Below, piece after piece: positions 1-8,868 of a stretch of DNA of 64,000 nt; within the stretch, counting starts at the first letter, position 1, and each line of letters starts with the position of its first letter. The DNA is from Flavobacterium sp. N2820 (GTDB lineage Bacteria > Bacteroidota > Bacteroidia > Flavobacteriales > Flavobacteriaceae). Made by a program: the position numbers and the translations under genes. The notes beneath the pieces were generated by a model. That model was given only the letters and a program-made list of their open reading frames with translations. It was not told where the DNA came from and did no database searches. The DNA lies in the NCBI RefSeq assembly GCF_025947285.1, contig NZ_CP110008.1, positions 62,001 through 126,000 of the forward strand, given 5' to 3'.

Positions 1-483
1 TATTCTTTTGATCTATTTTTGACCTATAGTATATCTATAAAATCACATTTTTAGACCTATATCTTTCAACTATTTTTTTGACCTATATTTATCTACTCTT
101 CGATAGATTATTTATCTATTTTACATTTATTTTCGAACTTAATTTTTCAATTATTTCTTTGATTTATTTTTGACCTATTCCTATCTACTTTTCGATAGAA
201 TAATTATCTATATTTCATTCACTTTCGAATCTACTTTTTCAATTATTCTTTTAATCTATTCTTATCTACTTTTCCATAGATTCATTATCTATTATACATT
301 TATTTTCTAATCTATATTTTCAATTATTTCTCTACGACCTATTCTTATCTATTTTTCGATAGATACTTTATCTATTTGTTAACCTATTTTGCATAGATTT
401 CCCGACCTATTTACTAATCTATAATTTCATCTGTTTATATCTATTTGTGACCTATAGCTTACCTATAAAGATTTGGTTTCTAT
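1..483. repeat. Dense array of CTAT boxes, four degenerate 81-92 bp repeats
   Basis: This non-coding stretch is packed with short CTAT boxes, usually as ACCTAT or ATCTAT. I count about 23 by eye on the plus strand, plus several CTAC variants and inverted ATAG copies. Neighbouring boxes are often 10-13 bp apart (for example starts at 13, 24, 35, 57, 70, 83 and 441, 452, 463), close to one helical turn. A longer unit starting TCAATTATT or TCAACTATT recurs at about 66, 147, 239 and 320. Each unit holds an inverted pair TATCTA...TAGA, and the clearest is TATCTAT-N6-ATAGATA at 347-366. I see no ORF here. It lies upstream of a MerR-like gene, so a protein-binding array is my inference. The left edge is outside the window. 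Confidence 0.7.
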
Positions 484-497
484 TGTTTTTCAGATTA

Positions 498-535
498 TTA
501 TATAAAAGTTTGTTTTATTACAAACTTTTATATAA
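498..535. promoter_or_regulatory. 15-bp perfect inverted repeat upstream of the MerR-like gene
   Basis: The arms at 498-512 and 521-535 are perfectly complementary (TTATATAAAAGTTTG and its reverse complement) around an 8-nt spacer. The repeat ends 27 bp before the ATG at 563. It could be an operator for autoregulation or a leader hairpin. No T-tract follows the right arm, so a terminator is unlikely. Confidence 0.6.
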
Positions 536-562
536 ATTCGTAGGGTCTTAAAAAATATTACT

Positions 563-1471
563 ATGATTAACGTTGCAGATTACTTTTTCGTTTTAGAGAA
601 AGCTCCTGATTTATTTGATAAAGTTCAGGAAAAGGTGTTTTTAAAAACAGAGATCGACATAGTTTATTCAGATATAAAAAATTGGGAAAGATCTAATTTG
701 CTTTCAGAATACAACGAAGCAGAAAAAGGAAACTGGAATAAAATTAGTTATTCTGAATATGTTTGGATAAAAATTGTAGAACAGTTAAAAGATTTTGGAT
801 GTAACAACGAAGATATAATAGTATTAAAAAAAGTACTTGTAAATAAATTCAAAGTAAATGATTACATCGCACTATTTGATGAGATAAAGAAAATTATAGG
901 AAATACAGAGTTTGAAATGTATTCTCAACTATATAAAGAGTTAAATGAATTAGATCCTCATAAAGAGTTTAATTTTAATCTTTTAGATATTTTTATTGTA
1001 AATATAATCTATACAGGTGAGCAACTTTCTTTATTTATAAGAAAAGATGAATCGCAATATTTTCTTCCTTTTTCTGATACAATGTTAAAAGAATATAGTA
1101 ACTCTAATGTTAGAAGTTTAGTTGATGATTTTCTGAATTTTCCGTTCTATAATATTCCAATAAGTAATTATGTTTCTAAATTTTTAAGTAATAGAAAAGA
1201 TATAAAAAATAATTTATTTACAATGATACTTACGGAACAAGAAAGTAAGTTATTAAAAATTATAAGAAAGAATTTTGAAAAAATTAAACAATTAAAAGTA
1301 AAATACAAGACAGGAAATATTGAATTAATTGAAGTTACTACAATAAAAAAAGTAGCTTTAGAAAGCAAAATAATCAATCACATTAAAAAGGCGGATTATA
1401 AAAAGATAACTATAGATATTGCTAACGGAAATATAGTAAACTTTGAAGATACCGAAAAAATAAAATTATGA
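563..1471 (+). CDS. MerR-like HTH DNA-binding protein of the mobile element
   Basis: This is a 302-aa protein of unknown specific role. Residues about 25-90 resemble a MerR-type winged helix: a sensor-like N-terminus, then YSDIKNWERSNLLS, a short wing region (GNWNKISYSEY), then VEQLKDFGCNNEDI, which matches the 'L...G.S..EI' helix of that fold. The rest is charged and matches no family I recognise; the region around residues 225-280 is lysine-rich. Codons are very A-rich and ATA is frequent, unlike the housekeeping genes further right. Its upstream region carries the CTAT array and a 15-bp inverted repeat, so it probably regulates itself or the element's recombination. The HTH assignment is moderately sure; the function is inference. 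Confidence 0.6.
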   Translation: MINVADYFFVLEKAPDLFDKVQEKVFLKTEIDIVYSDIKNWERSNLLSEYNEAEKGNWNKISYSEYVWIKIVEQLKDFGCNNEDIIVLKKVLVNKFKVNDYIALFDEIKKIIGNTEFEMYSQLYKELNELDPHKEFNFNLLDIFIVNIIYTGEQLSLFIRKDESQYFLPFSDTMLKEYSNSNVRSLVDDFLNFPFYNIPISNYVSKFLSNRKDIKNNLFTMILTEQESKLLKIIRKNFEKIKQLKVKYKTGNIELIEVTTIKKVALESKIINHIKKADYKKITIDIANGNIVNFEDTEKIKL

Positions 1472-1547
1472 TACTGAATAACTCAGATCTATAAATAAAT
1501 AGTAAGCTTATCGTAGAAAGCGAAAGTGATGCACATGTGTAATAAAC

Positions 1548-1721
1548 ATGGTTTCATTTAAAGAATGTAAAAAAATATTAAACAAAAAAGGAGTTAAATA
1601 TTCAGACGAGAATATTAGAGAAATTAAAGAGTTATTAGAGTTTTATGCAAAATTAACTGTTGAAGAATTTTATAAAAAAAATGATTATGAAAAGAGCAGT
1701 CATAATGTGTCGTGTAAGTAG
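1548..1721 (+). CDS. 57-aa small protein preceding the recombinase
   Basis: An ATG ORF of 57 residues begins MVSFKECKKILNKKG and ends with a TAG that lies inside the start of the recombinase gene (overlap about 35 bp, different frame). It is predicted to be mostly helical and rich in Lys and Glu, with no signal or membrane segment. I do not recognise a named family. Its position directly before the recombinase, with translational overlap, suggests co-expression. The overlap and A-rich leader support a real gene, but the evidence is limited to an open frame and context. Confidence 0.5.
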   Translation: MVSFKECKKILNKKGVKYSDENIREIKELLEFYAKLTVEEFYKKNDYEKSSHNVSCK

Positions 1722-3270
1722 TGATGAACAAGCTAAAGGATATAGTTTAGATATTCAATATGAACAATTGGTGAATTATTGTAAACGCAATAATATAGAA
1801 ATTGTAAAAGAATATAGAGAAGACCATTCAGCTAAAAATTTTAATAGACCAGAATATCAAAAATTTCTCAGTTTTTTAAAAAAGAATAAGAACAGTATTG
1901 ATTTATTGTTGATTACATCTTGGGATAGATTTTCCAGAAATTTAACAGACTCATTAATTATGATGAGAACTTTAGAAAAGTATGGGGTTGAGGTTCAGGC
2001 AATCGAACAACCAATTGACATGAGTATTCCTGAAAATAAGGCAATGTTAGCTATTTTTTTGGCCATTCCAGAGATTGATAATGATAGAAGGTCAATTAAA
2101 ATTAGAGGGGGAATTAGAGCTGCTTTAAAATCTGGAAGATGGTCAAGGATGGCTCCAATTGGATACAAAAATTCAAGAGATGAAAAGAATAAACCAATTG
2201 TAATTCTTAGTCACAATGCAACTTTAATTCACAATGCATTTAAAGATTTTAGTGAAGGAAAATTACAAAGTGATATAATTAAAGATTTAAGAAAAAAAGG
2301 AGTAATTATTAGTAGAAGTAATTTTTCAAAATTACTAAGAAATCCATTTTACATGGGTAAAATAATTGTTCCAAAATTTGAAAATGAACCTACACAAATT
2401 ATTGAAGGTATTCATGACGCAATTATTTCTGAAAATTTATACTACAATGTACAAGAAGTTTTAAGCGGTAAAAAATCAAATAAAAAAATAGGATATTCAT
2501 TTCAAAGAGAAGAATTTCCTTTAAGAGGAATATTGTTTTGTTCAAGCTGTGAAAGTAAGCTAACAGCAAGTAAATCAAAAAGTGCTACCGGCAGAAGATA
2601 TTCTTACTATCATTGTAATAATTGTCACAAAGAGCGTTTTTCAGCTGAAATTGTCAATTCAAACGTTGAATCAATACTTTCTGAATTTAAATTCACTCAA
2701 GAATCAAAAATTTTGTATGAATTAATGATAAAAAATATGCTTCAATCAAAATCAGAAGAAAGTAGTTTATCAAAAGAAAAATTATCAATTCAATTAAATG
2801 AGCAAAATAATCGCATTCAGAAATTACAAGATTTGTATGTTGATGGAAATATTGATAAAGAAAATTATATGCAAACCATGCAACGCTATGAAAATGTAAA
2901 AAGAGATTTAGTTGATAAAATAGATTCAATTCAAGTGACTAGTTTTGAGTATAATAATTGGTTGAAATCAGGAATACATTTTTTGAATAATCTTGAGAGT
3001 TTTTATATGAATGGAGGAGTTAAAGAGAAACAAGCTATACTAAGTTCGATATTTCCAGAAAAAATTTATTTTTTTAAAAACAAATGTCGAACTCAAAGAA
3101 TAAACGATATACTTAGATGTATGTTGTTGATTAATAGCGAATTGGGAAATAAAAAAAGTGGACAAAACTTCCAAAATTTGGAGTTGTCCACTTTAGTGGA
3201 GTCGGAGAGAATCGAACTCTCGTCCAAACAAGCAATCAAAAAGGTTTCTACACGCTTAGTTTCTTCTTAA
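1687..3270 (+). CDS. Large serine recombinase (site-specific integrase)
   Basis: It catalyses DNA strand exchange through a 5'-phosphoserine intermediate. The resolvase domain starts at once (MKRAVIMCRVSSDEQAKGYSL), with the catalytic Ser in the RVSSDEQ motif and the later DRFSRN and EIDNDRRS motifs. A recombinase domain and a zinc-ribbon follow (CSSC about 120 nt into the 2500s, then CNNC), then a coiled-coil around residues 360-420. I chose ATG 1687; an ATG at 1681 and a TTG at 1660 are alternatives. The last 24 or so codons (from VESERIELSSKQ) are read from the 3' end of ssrA on the opposite strand, and the codons before them cover the ssrA terminator. This suggests integration at ssrA by this enzyme, with the gene tail completed by the attachment site. 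Confidence 0.9.
   Translation: MKRAVIMCRVSSDEQAKGYSLDIQYEQLVNYCKRNNIEIVKEYREDHSAKNFNRPEYQKFLSFLKKNKNSIDLLLITSWDRFSRNLTDSLIMMRTLEKYGVEVQAIEQPIDMSIPENKAMLAIFLAIPEIDNDRRSIKIRGGIRAALKSGRWSRMAPIGYKNSRDEKNKPIVILSHNATLIHNAFKDFSEGKLQSDIIKDLRKKGVIISRSNFSKLLRNPFYMGKIIVPKFENEPTQIIEGIHDAIISENLYYNVQEVLSGKKSNKKIGYSFQREEFPLRGILFCSSCESKLTASKSKSATGRRYSYYHCNNCHKERFSAEIVNSNVESILSEFKFTQESKILYELMIKNMLQSKSEESSLSKEKLSIQLNEQNNRIQKLQDLYVDGNIDKENYMQTMQRYENVKRDLVDKIDSIQVTSFEYNNWLKSGIHFLNNLESFYMNGGVKEKQAILSSIFPEKIYFFKNKCRTQRINDILRCMLLINSELGNKKSGQNFQNLELSTLVESERIELSSKQAIKKVSTRLVSS
3151..3191 (-). terminator. Rho-independent terminator of ssrA
   Basis: On the minus strand, GTGGACAA (complement of 3184-3191) pairs with TTGTCCAC (complement of 3158-3165). 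Inner GGAGTT/AACTTCC pairing has a bulge, and a run of seven T residues follows (3157-3151). It lies immediately after the tmRNA 3' end and inside the recombinase reading frame. Confidence 0.8.
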
Positions 3271-3591
3271 ATTTTCGACCAAAAGCAAGGCTAGAAACCG
3301 CCACTTTTAGCTTAGCTTTATCAGTGTCAGAACGGATTTAAAGCATTACCATTCCTAGGTTTACTTTTACGGTTCTCCTAAACCAACCGCCATAAACCAA
3401 GGCTTTTGAGGAGAATCCAGCTTTCCTACCTAGTAGGAACATGGCAAATCTTACTATAATTCAGATTAAGCAGCTAAAGCGTAATTATTTTCGCCGTTTA
3501 TAGGTTTGTACATTTGGATTTACGAGCTAAATATACAACGCTCGACGTGCTTACTAATCAATTCCACTCGCTGTCAAAACCAGTCGACCCC
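3197..3591 (-). ncRNA. ssrA: tmRNA (transfer-messenger RNA), tag GENNYALAA
   Basis: The RNA rescues stalled ribosomes together with SmpB. The 5' end reads GGGGTCGACTGG (complement of 3591-3580). Its first seven bases pair with CGACTCC (complement of 3204-3198) to form the acceptor stem, including one G-U pair. The T-arm carries GTTCGATTC. The discriminator A is at 3197; the following encoded bases read CTA, so CCA appears not to be encoded. The tag frame occupies 3495-3466: GGC GAA AAT AAT TAC GCT TTA GCT GCT TAA, giving GENNYALAA. The 3' part is also the probable attachment site of the serine-recombinase element, yet the gene looks intact. Confidence 0.95.
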
Positions 3592-3675
3592 AATGTGAAA
3601 AAAATAGCTTTTTGAATTGTATATTCATCAAAAAGTGAGCCAAAAGTACTATCAATTTTTCAATAAAAAAAACTG

Positions 3676-3706
3676 TTGTGCAAACAAAGGTAAAAAGTTA
3701 TATTTG
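3676..3706 (+). promoter_or_regulatory. Bacteroidetes-type promoter of the dehydrogenase gene
   Basis: TTG at 3676-3678 and TATATTTG (a TAnnTTTG -7 box) at 3699-3706 are separated by 20 bp, and the ATG is 40 bp further on. The motif is seen directly; use as a promoter is inferred from the known consensus. Confidence 0.6.
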
Positions 3707-3745
3707 TAACATTAATCAAATGTTTGGTTACAAAATATTTTTAGA

Positions 3746-4948
3746 ATGAAGTTTGGTATTATAAAAGAAAGAAAAAATCCCCCTGATAGAAGAGTTGTTT
3801 TTACTCCAGAAGAATTGGTTCGATTACAATCGGAACATCCTGAGGCAGTTGTAAAAGTTGAAAGTTCAGATATACGCATTTTTTCGGATGAACAATACCA
3901 AAATTTAGGCATTAAAGTTGACACAGATGTAACCGATTGTGATGTTTTATTTGGTGTGAAAGAAGTGCCAGTTGATGCTTTAATTCCGAATAAAAAATAC
4001 TTTTTCTTTTCGCATACGATAAAAAAACAATCTTACAATCGAAAACTACTTCAAGCAATACTTGAAAAAAATATCGAATTGTATGATCATGAAACAATTG
4101 TTGATGCAAATAACAGAAGACTAATTGGTTTTGGAAGATATGCTGGAATTGTTGGTGCATACAATGGTTTTAGAGCTTTCGGAATTAAATATGACTTATT
4201 TACTTTGGCTAAAGCCGAAACGCTAAGTGGCAAAGATGAGTTGATTACCCGTTTAAAAAGACAAACCCTTCCAAATATAAAAATTGTGCTTACCGGACAC
4301 GGAAAAGTAGGAATGGGAGCTAAAGAAATTTTGGATGGTATGAAAATCAAACAGGTAGCAGTGGCTGATTTTTTAACAAAAAAATATTCTGAACCTGTTT
4401 ATGTCCAAATTGATGTTTTGGATTACAACAAAAGAATAGACGGACAAGTTTTAAATAACGAAGATTTTTATAAAAATCCACAAGATTATACTTCCGATTT
4501 TGGACGTTTTTCTAAAGTGGCAGATATTTTTATGGCGGGGCATTTTCATGGAAATGGTGCGCCCGACATTTTAACACGTGAAATGTTGCAAGCACCAGAT
4601 AATAAAATTCAAGTAGTGGCTGATATTTCTTGCGATGTAGATGGTCCAGTGGCTTGTACATTAAAGGCTTCAACTATTGCAGAACCATTTTTTGGATATT
4701 TACCAAGTGAACACAAAGAAGTTTCATACACGCATCCTGCTTCAATAATGGTAATGTCTGTTGATAATTTGCCTTGTGAATTACCAAAAGATGCGAGTGA
4801 AGGTTTTGGTGAAATGTTTATGAAACATGTAATTCCAGCTTTTTTTAACGGTGACAAAGACGGTATTTTAGAAAGAGCCAAAATGACCGAAAACGGAAAG
4901 TTGACACAACGTTTTGCCTATTTGCAAGACTATGTTGACGGTAAATAA
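3746..4948 (+). CDS. NAD-dependent dehydrogenase, alanine dehydrogenase/saccharopine dehydrogenase-like
   Basis: The 400-aa protein has the AlaDH/PNT two-domain layout. The N-terminal domain opens with GIIKERKNPPDRRVVFTPEEL, as in alanine dehydrogenase and lysine-forming saccharopine dehydrogenase. The Rossmann domain carries TGHGKVGMGA (GxGxxG) near residue 185. The later segments ADISCDVDGPVACTL and YTHPASIM are typical of the saccharopine-dehydrogenase-like branch seen in Bacteroidetes. The exact substrate cannot be fixed from sequence alone. It is a single gene with its own promoter and terminator, cytoplasmic, with no signal peptide. Confidence 0.8.
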   Translation: MKFGIIKERKNPPDRRVVFTPEELVRLQSEHPEAVVKVESSDIRIFSDEQYQNLGIKVDTDVTDCDVLFGVKEVPVDALIPNKKYFFFSHTIKKQSYNRKLLQAILEKNIELYDHETIVDANNRRLIGFGRYAGIVGAYNGFRAFGIKYDLFTLAKAETLSGKDELITRLKRQTLPNIKIVLTGHGKVGMGAKEILDGMKIKQVAVADFLTKKYSEPVYVQIDVLDYNKRIDGQVLNNEDFYKNPQDYTSDFGRFSKVADIFMAGHFHGNGAPDILTREMLQAPDNKIQVVADISCDVDGPVACTLKASTIAEPFFGYLPSEHKEVSYTHPASIMVMSVDNLPCELPKDASEGFGEMFMKHVIPAFFNGDKDGILERAKMTENGKLTQRFAYLQDYVDGK

Positions 4949-4965
4949 AAAAAGCAATGTAATAC

Positions 4966-4989
4966 ATCCCGATTTGTTCGGGATTTTTT
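4966..4989 (+). terminator. Rho-independent terminator after the dehydrogenase gene
   Basis: ATCCCGA (4966-4972) and TCGGGAT (4978-4984) form a 7-bp stem with a 5-nt loop, followed by a T-run. Confidence 0.85.
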
Positions 4990-5166
4990 ATTTTTAGCAA
5001 TCATCATTTAATGAATCGCAAACGTTTTCGTTAATAAAATTTCTCAATAGTTATAATTGAAAACATAATTGCATGTATATTTAGCAATTAATTCTATCTA
5101 TAATTACCGAATTGCTATTTTGTAGTTCTAAAGGATTTCATTTAAATTAGCACAAAACTAAAAACT

Positions 5167-6948
5167 ATGAGTACAAACCAAACTAAAACAAATTATCCAG
5201 CATTGTATACATTAATTACAGTGTTTTTCTTTTGGGGATTTATCGCCGCAGGGAATAGTATTTTTATTCCATTTTGTAAGAGTTATTTTTCATTAGATCA
5301 ATTTCAATCACAGTTGGTTGATTTTGCTTTTTATACCGCTTATTATGTTGGTGCATTATTGTTATTTGCTTTTGGTGATTTATCAGGCAAAGATATTGTA
5401 GGTAAATGGGGGTATAAAAAAAGTATTGTTTATGGATTATTATTTTCGGCTTTAGGTGCTGGGGCTATGATTATTGCTGTTGAAGCAAGTGTTTATGCCG
5501 GAATGTTAGTTGGATTGTTTATTGTAGCTTTAGGTTTTTCATTGCAACAAACCGCTGCCAATCCGTTTGCAATTTTATTGGGTGATCCAAAAACAGGAGC
5601 AAGTCGTGTAAATCTTGGAGGAGGAATCAACTCGTTTGGGACAACCATTGGACCAATTGTAGTGGCATTGGCTTTATTTGGTACTGCAAAATCAATTTCA
5701 GATGACCAAATTAAAGCATTAGAATTAAGTAAGGTTGTATTATTATATATTGGTGTTGGATTATTATTCGTTGCAGCTGCGGCTTTATTTTATTTTTCTA
5801 AAAAAGTACCAAGCGGAATTGCAAATGAACCTATGGAAAAAGCGAATAAAGCATTGAGAACTTTGGTAATCATGACAGTTTTATTAGGCGTAATGTTTAC
5901 ACCAGTATTTCAAAGTTATAAAAGTGCTGAAGCTAAAAAAATTGAAACGTTAGAATATGATTTGAATTATGCTAAATCCAAAAATGCCATCCAAAAAACA
6001 AAAGATTTTACGGGTGATGAATTAGCCATTTATAAAGAAACATTAGATAATAAAAACAGTCAATTAGTAGTTCTAAAGAAGGCAATTGAAAGAGAGAGAA
6101 TGCTTTGGCTTTCTGGGGCTTTATTGGTTGTTGTAGGTGGTTTGATGTTTTCTTATGCTTCAGCAAAAAAGAAATCTGAAGGATGGGGAGCTATGCAGTA
6201 TCCACAGTTGGTTTTAGGAATGTTGGCTATTTTTACCTATGTTGGGGTTGAGGTAGCAATTGGAAGTAATTTAGGAGAATTATTAAAATTAGAAGAATTT
6301 GGTAGCTTACAATCATCTGATATTGCGCCCTATATTTCTATGTATTGGGGAAGTTTGATGATTGGACGTTGGGCAGGAGCTATTAGCGTTTTCAATTTGC
6401 AAGGCACAAAAAAGACCATAGCATTAATTGTGGTTCCATTAATTGCTTTTGGAATTATTTTAGGTGTAAATATCCTTTCAGGAAAAGACATGAAACCTTT
6501 GTATTACTATATTTTCTGTGTTTTGATTCAAATTGGCGCTTTCTTCTTAAGTAAAGATAAACCCGCTAGAACGTTAACTATATTCGGAACATTTGGAGTT
6601 ATTGCCATGTTAATTGGTTTGTTTAGCACTGGAACAGTTGCCATTTATGCCTTTTTAGCAGGTGGTTTGGCTTGTAGTATTATGTGGCCATCCATTTTTA
6701 GTTTGTCTATAATTGGATTAGGAAAGTATACTTCTCAAGGTTCTGCGTTTTTAGTGATGATGATTTTAGGTGGAGGAATTATTCCTCCAATTCAAGGAAA
6801 ATTATCTGATATTATCGGAATTCATCAATCATATATAATTGCAGTTGTTTGTTTTGCTTATTTAACGCTTTTCGCAATTTTAGTAAAAGGCTTGTTGAAA
6901 AAACAAAACATTGATGTAGATGCAATTGAAGTGGAAGGAAGTCATTAA
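5167..6948 (+). CDS. Sugar MFS transporter (FucP/GluP-like)
   Basis: This inner-membrane permease is probably a proton symporter for a hexose or related sugar. It has about 12 membrane segments, starting with a [17 protein letters not shown] helix. The segment [16 protein letters not shown] matches the glucose/galactose and fucose permease branch of the MFS. At 593 aa it is much longer than the usual 400-440. The excess is a charged, partly helical insert around residues 250-315 between the two six-helix halves, and homologues with this insert occur in Bacteroidetes. No sugar-catabolic genes are adjacent, so the substrate is unknown. Confidence 0.85.
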   Translation: MSTNQTKTNYPALYTLITVFFFWGFIAAGNSIFIPFCKSYFSLDQFQSQLVDFAFYTAYYVGALLLFAFGDLSGKDIVGKWGYKKSIVYGLLFSALGAGAMIIAVEASVYAGMLVGLFIVALGFSLQQTAANPFAILLGDPKTGASRVNLGGGINSFGTTIGPIVVALALFGTAKSISDDQIKALELSKVVLLYIGVGLLFVAAAALFYFSKKVPSGIANEPMEKANKALRTLVIMTVLLGVMFTPVFQSYKSAEAKKIETLEYDLNYAKSKNAIQKTKDFTGDELAIYKETLDNKNSQLVVLKKAIERERMLWLSGALLVVVGGLMFSYASAKKKSEGWGAMQYPQLVLGMLAIFTYVGVEVAIGSNLGELLKLEEFGSLQSSDIAPYISMYWGSLMIGRWAGAISVFNLQGTKKTIALIVVPLIAFGIILGVNILSGKDMKPLYYYIFCVLIQIGAFFLSKDKPARTLTIFGTFGVIAMLIGLFSTGTVAIYAFLAGGLACSIMWPSIFSLSIIGLGKYTSQGSAFLVMMILGGGIIPPIQGKLSDIIGIHQSYIIAVVCFAYLTLFAILVKGLLKKQNIDVDAIEVEGSH

Positions 6949-6997
6949 TTAGTGTTCAGTAATCAGTGTTTAGTATACAGTGGTTAACTTTAAATAT

Positions 6998-7037
6998 AAA
7001 ACTCCGATTGAAAATAAATTTCTTTCGGAGTTTTGAT
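6998..7037. terminator. Hairpin terminator between the MFS gene and creD, possibly bidirectional
   Basis: AAAACTCCGA (6998-7007) pairs with TCGGAGTTTT (7025-7034) around a 17-nt loop, with T-rich flanks on both strands. It lies between convergent genes. Confidence 0.75.
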
Positions 7038-7144
7038 TTTTAATCAAATGATTGGCTTTTTAGCCCTGATTGAAGGAAATGCCGTGCATGACGAAAAGCA
7101 GGAAAATGAATTTCAAAAACGCCTAAGCCATTCGCTTCAAAAAA

Positions 7145-8440
7145 CTATTTATTCCACTCAATCTTTCTCGAGAAATACATCACAGCTGCCAATATCAAGA
7201 ACAATCCAATACTTCCTACTAACAATGCATAATCTTCTAATTGAATGATAACGAAGATAAATGTGTATAAAACAGTTAACGAAACACCAATAAATAGCGG
7301 AAACTTTTTGTCTTTTAAAATGGAAATAGAATACAATGAAATCAACGCTATTACTGAACTTGCAGCAACAATATAAGCAAACGAAAAGCTACTGTGTTCA
7401 GTAATGGAAATCAATAAGGTGTAAAACATGATTAGTGCAATGCCTATCATCGAATATTGAAAAATATGAATGTTGATTTTACTAATCGATTGAATTAAAA
7501 AGAAGATTAAAAAGGTCAATCCAATAACTAGAAAGCCATATTTTGAAGCGCGTTCGTTTTGTTGGTATTCATCTACTGGAGTAATAAAATCAACAGCAAA
7601 TGCATATTTTCCTAATTCGGGTAAAATATCGAAATACTGTTGTGCAAACGGACGATTAAAGTGCAGTATTTTCCAATTTGCAGCAAAACCTTTGTCTGTA
7701 ATTTCTCTTGAAATAGGAGAGAAGTTACCGTTGAAGTTCGGCGAATTCCAATTAGAAGTTATTTTGGCATCAGTTGTTTTTCCAATAGGAACCATTTTAA
7801 TTTGTTTGCTTCCGTTGAACGAAATATCAAAATTGAATTGGGTGTTGTTTTGAAGCGATTTATAATCAAAATAGTTGGTTTCCAGGCTCTCAATACTATC
7901 ATTTGTTGCATTGGCAACCGATTCAAAAGCTAAATCTTGATTGCCTATTTTCATTTTTACTTCGTCTTTTAAACTTTTTAAATTGGTAGTTCGAATCATG
8001 ATTTTGGCTCGATTCCAATAAATATTTTCAGCTGGAATTCCTTTAGAAGCAAAATTTGGTTGGCTATATTTTCCGTCAAATTGCATTTTTGTGGTAAACA
8101 CATTTGATTTATAAATGCTTCGTTCCAAAGGTTTTACCATTGTAACCTCTGATTTATTATTTAAATTTTCTGGAAAAAAGTAGGCGTAATTATTTATTCC
8201 AGTCATTGGATCTTTGTACGGAATTTTTAAAATTGGACCATAAAAATAAACCGAACTTCCCCATTTTGATGTGGTTTCTGAAATGACTTCTTTTTGTCGC
8301 ACACTTCGCTCAACTATTAATTCTTGCACTAAGGCTAGCGGAATTAATAACACTAAAGTTAAAATTCCCACCATAATCATTTTGGCGGTTGTGGTTTGAA
8401 AAAAAGATACTTTTGGCTCTTGTTGCATTTGTGTTTCCAT
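7145..8440 (-). CDS. creD: Cell envelope integrity protein CreD
   Basis: This is an inner-membrane protein of the CreD family, linked in other bacteria to envelope stress and beta-lactam tolerance, with an unknown biochemical role. The 431 residues show one N-terminal membrane segment (MIMVGILTLVLLIPLALVQ), a periplasmic region of about 250 residues with GPILKIPY and FNGSKQIKMVPIGK typical of the family, and five or six C-terminal membrane helices. It is the last gene of a minus-strand unit that starts at the Coq4-like gene under a palindromic operator. It follows the 105-aa gene after 10 bp. Confidence 0.9.
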   Translation of the reverse strand: METQMQQEPKVSFFQTTTAKMIMVGILTLVLLIPLALVQELIVERSVRQKEVISETTSKWGSSVYFYGPILKIPYKDPMTGINNYAYFFPENLNNKSEVTMVKPLERSIYKSNVFTTKMQFDGKYSQPNFASKGIPAENIYWNRAKIMIRTTNLKSLKDEVKMKIGNQDLAFESVANATNDSIESLETNYFDYKSLQNNTQFNFDISFNGSKQIKMVPIGKTTDAKITSNWNSPNFNGNFSPISREITDKGFAANWKILHFNRPFAQQYFDILPELGKYAFAVDFITPVDEYQQNERASKYGFLVIGLTFLIFFLIQSISKINIHIFQYSMIGIALIMFYTLLISITEHSSFSFAYIVAASSVIALISLYSISILKDKKFPLFIGVSLTVLYTFIFVIIQLEDYALLVGSIGLFLILAAVMYFSRKIEWNK

Positions 8441-8450
8441 GATTTTTAAT

Positions 8451-8768
8451 TTAAAAAGGTGAATTTGATGTGATTGAATAGATAATAATTGAAAAGTAAG
8501 TAAGTGAAATTGGAATATTTGTTACTACAATTGCAGTTTGAATGGCAATACTTTTTCTTTGAGAAGGTTCTGTAATAAAATTTATAAACAGATTGATTAC
8601 AACTATTATATTTACAAATAGAGCAGCCAAGACATACAATATTCCTACAAATAGTATATTATCCCATTTTGGAAATATGAAATAGCTTATAAATAAGATA
8701 GTACCAAATAAAAATGAAAGTATTGCTATTTGAATGGGGAAAGGAAGTTTTAAAATTTTATTTTCCAT
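8451..8768 (-). CDS. Small four-helix membrane protein
   Basis: The 105-aa protein is almost entirely hydrophobic, with about four membrane segments (QIAILSFLFGTILFISYFI; ILFVGILYVLAALFVNIIVVINLFI; IAIQTAIVVTNIPISLTYFSIII). No family is recognised. The start at 8768 gives MENKILKLPFPIQ. It lies 10 bp upstream of creD and about 100 bp downstream of the Coq4-like gene, so it is probably co-transcribed with both. A small accessory membrane protein for CreD is a possible but unproven role. Confidence 0.7.
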   Translation of the reverse strand: MENKILKLPFPIQIAILSFLFGTILFISYFIFPKWDNILFVGILYVLAALFVNIIVVINLFINFITEPSQRKSIAIQTAIVVTNIPISLTYFSIIIYSITSNSPF

Positions 8769-8868
8769 TGGCTAATGGTTTTAATTTATTAATGATATTT
8801 ATTGTGAATTATTTGGATGGAATAGGCTGATGAGCAATGTCATAATAATTGAAAATAATGTATTCATA

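Noticed and set aside
1..483. CRISPR array
   Set aside because: The repeats are short and degenerate, without identical repeats or unique spacers of constant length, and no cas genes are near.
3198..3230. Stand-alone tRNA gene suggested by the GTTCGATTC T-arm
   Set aside because: The T-arm and acceptor belong to tmRNA, with the tag frame and the 5' acceptor half found 350 nt away.
7033..7248. 71-aa plus-strand ORF
   Set aside because: Its second half lies opposite the end of creD and the first part covers the terminator; no recognisable protein features.
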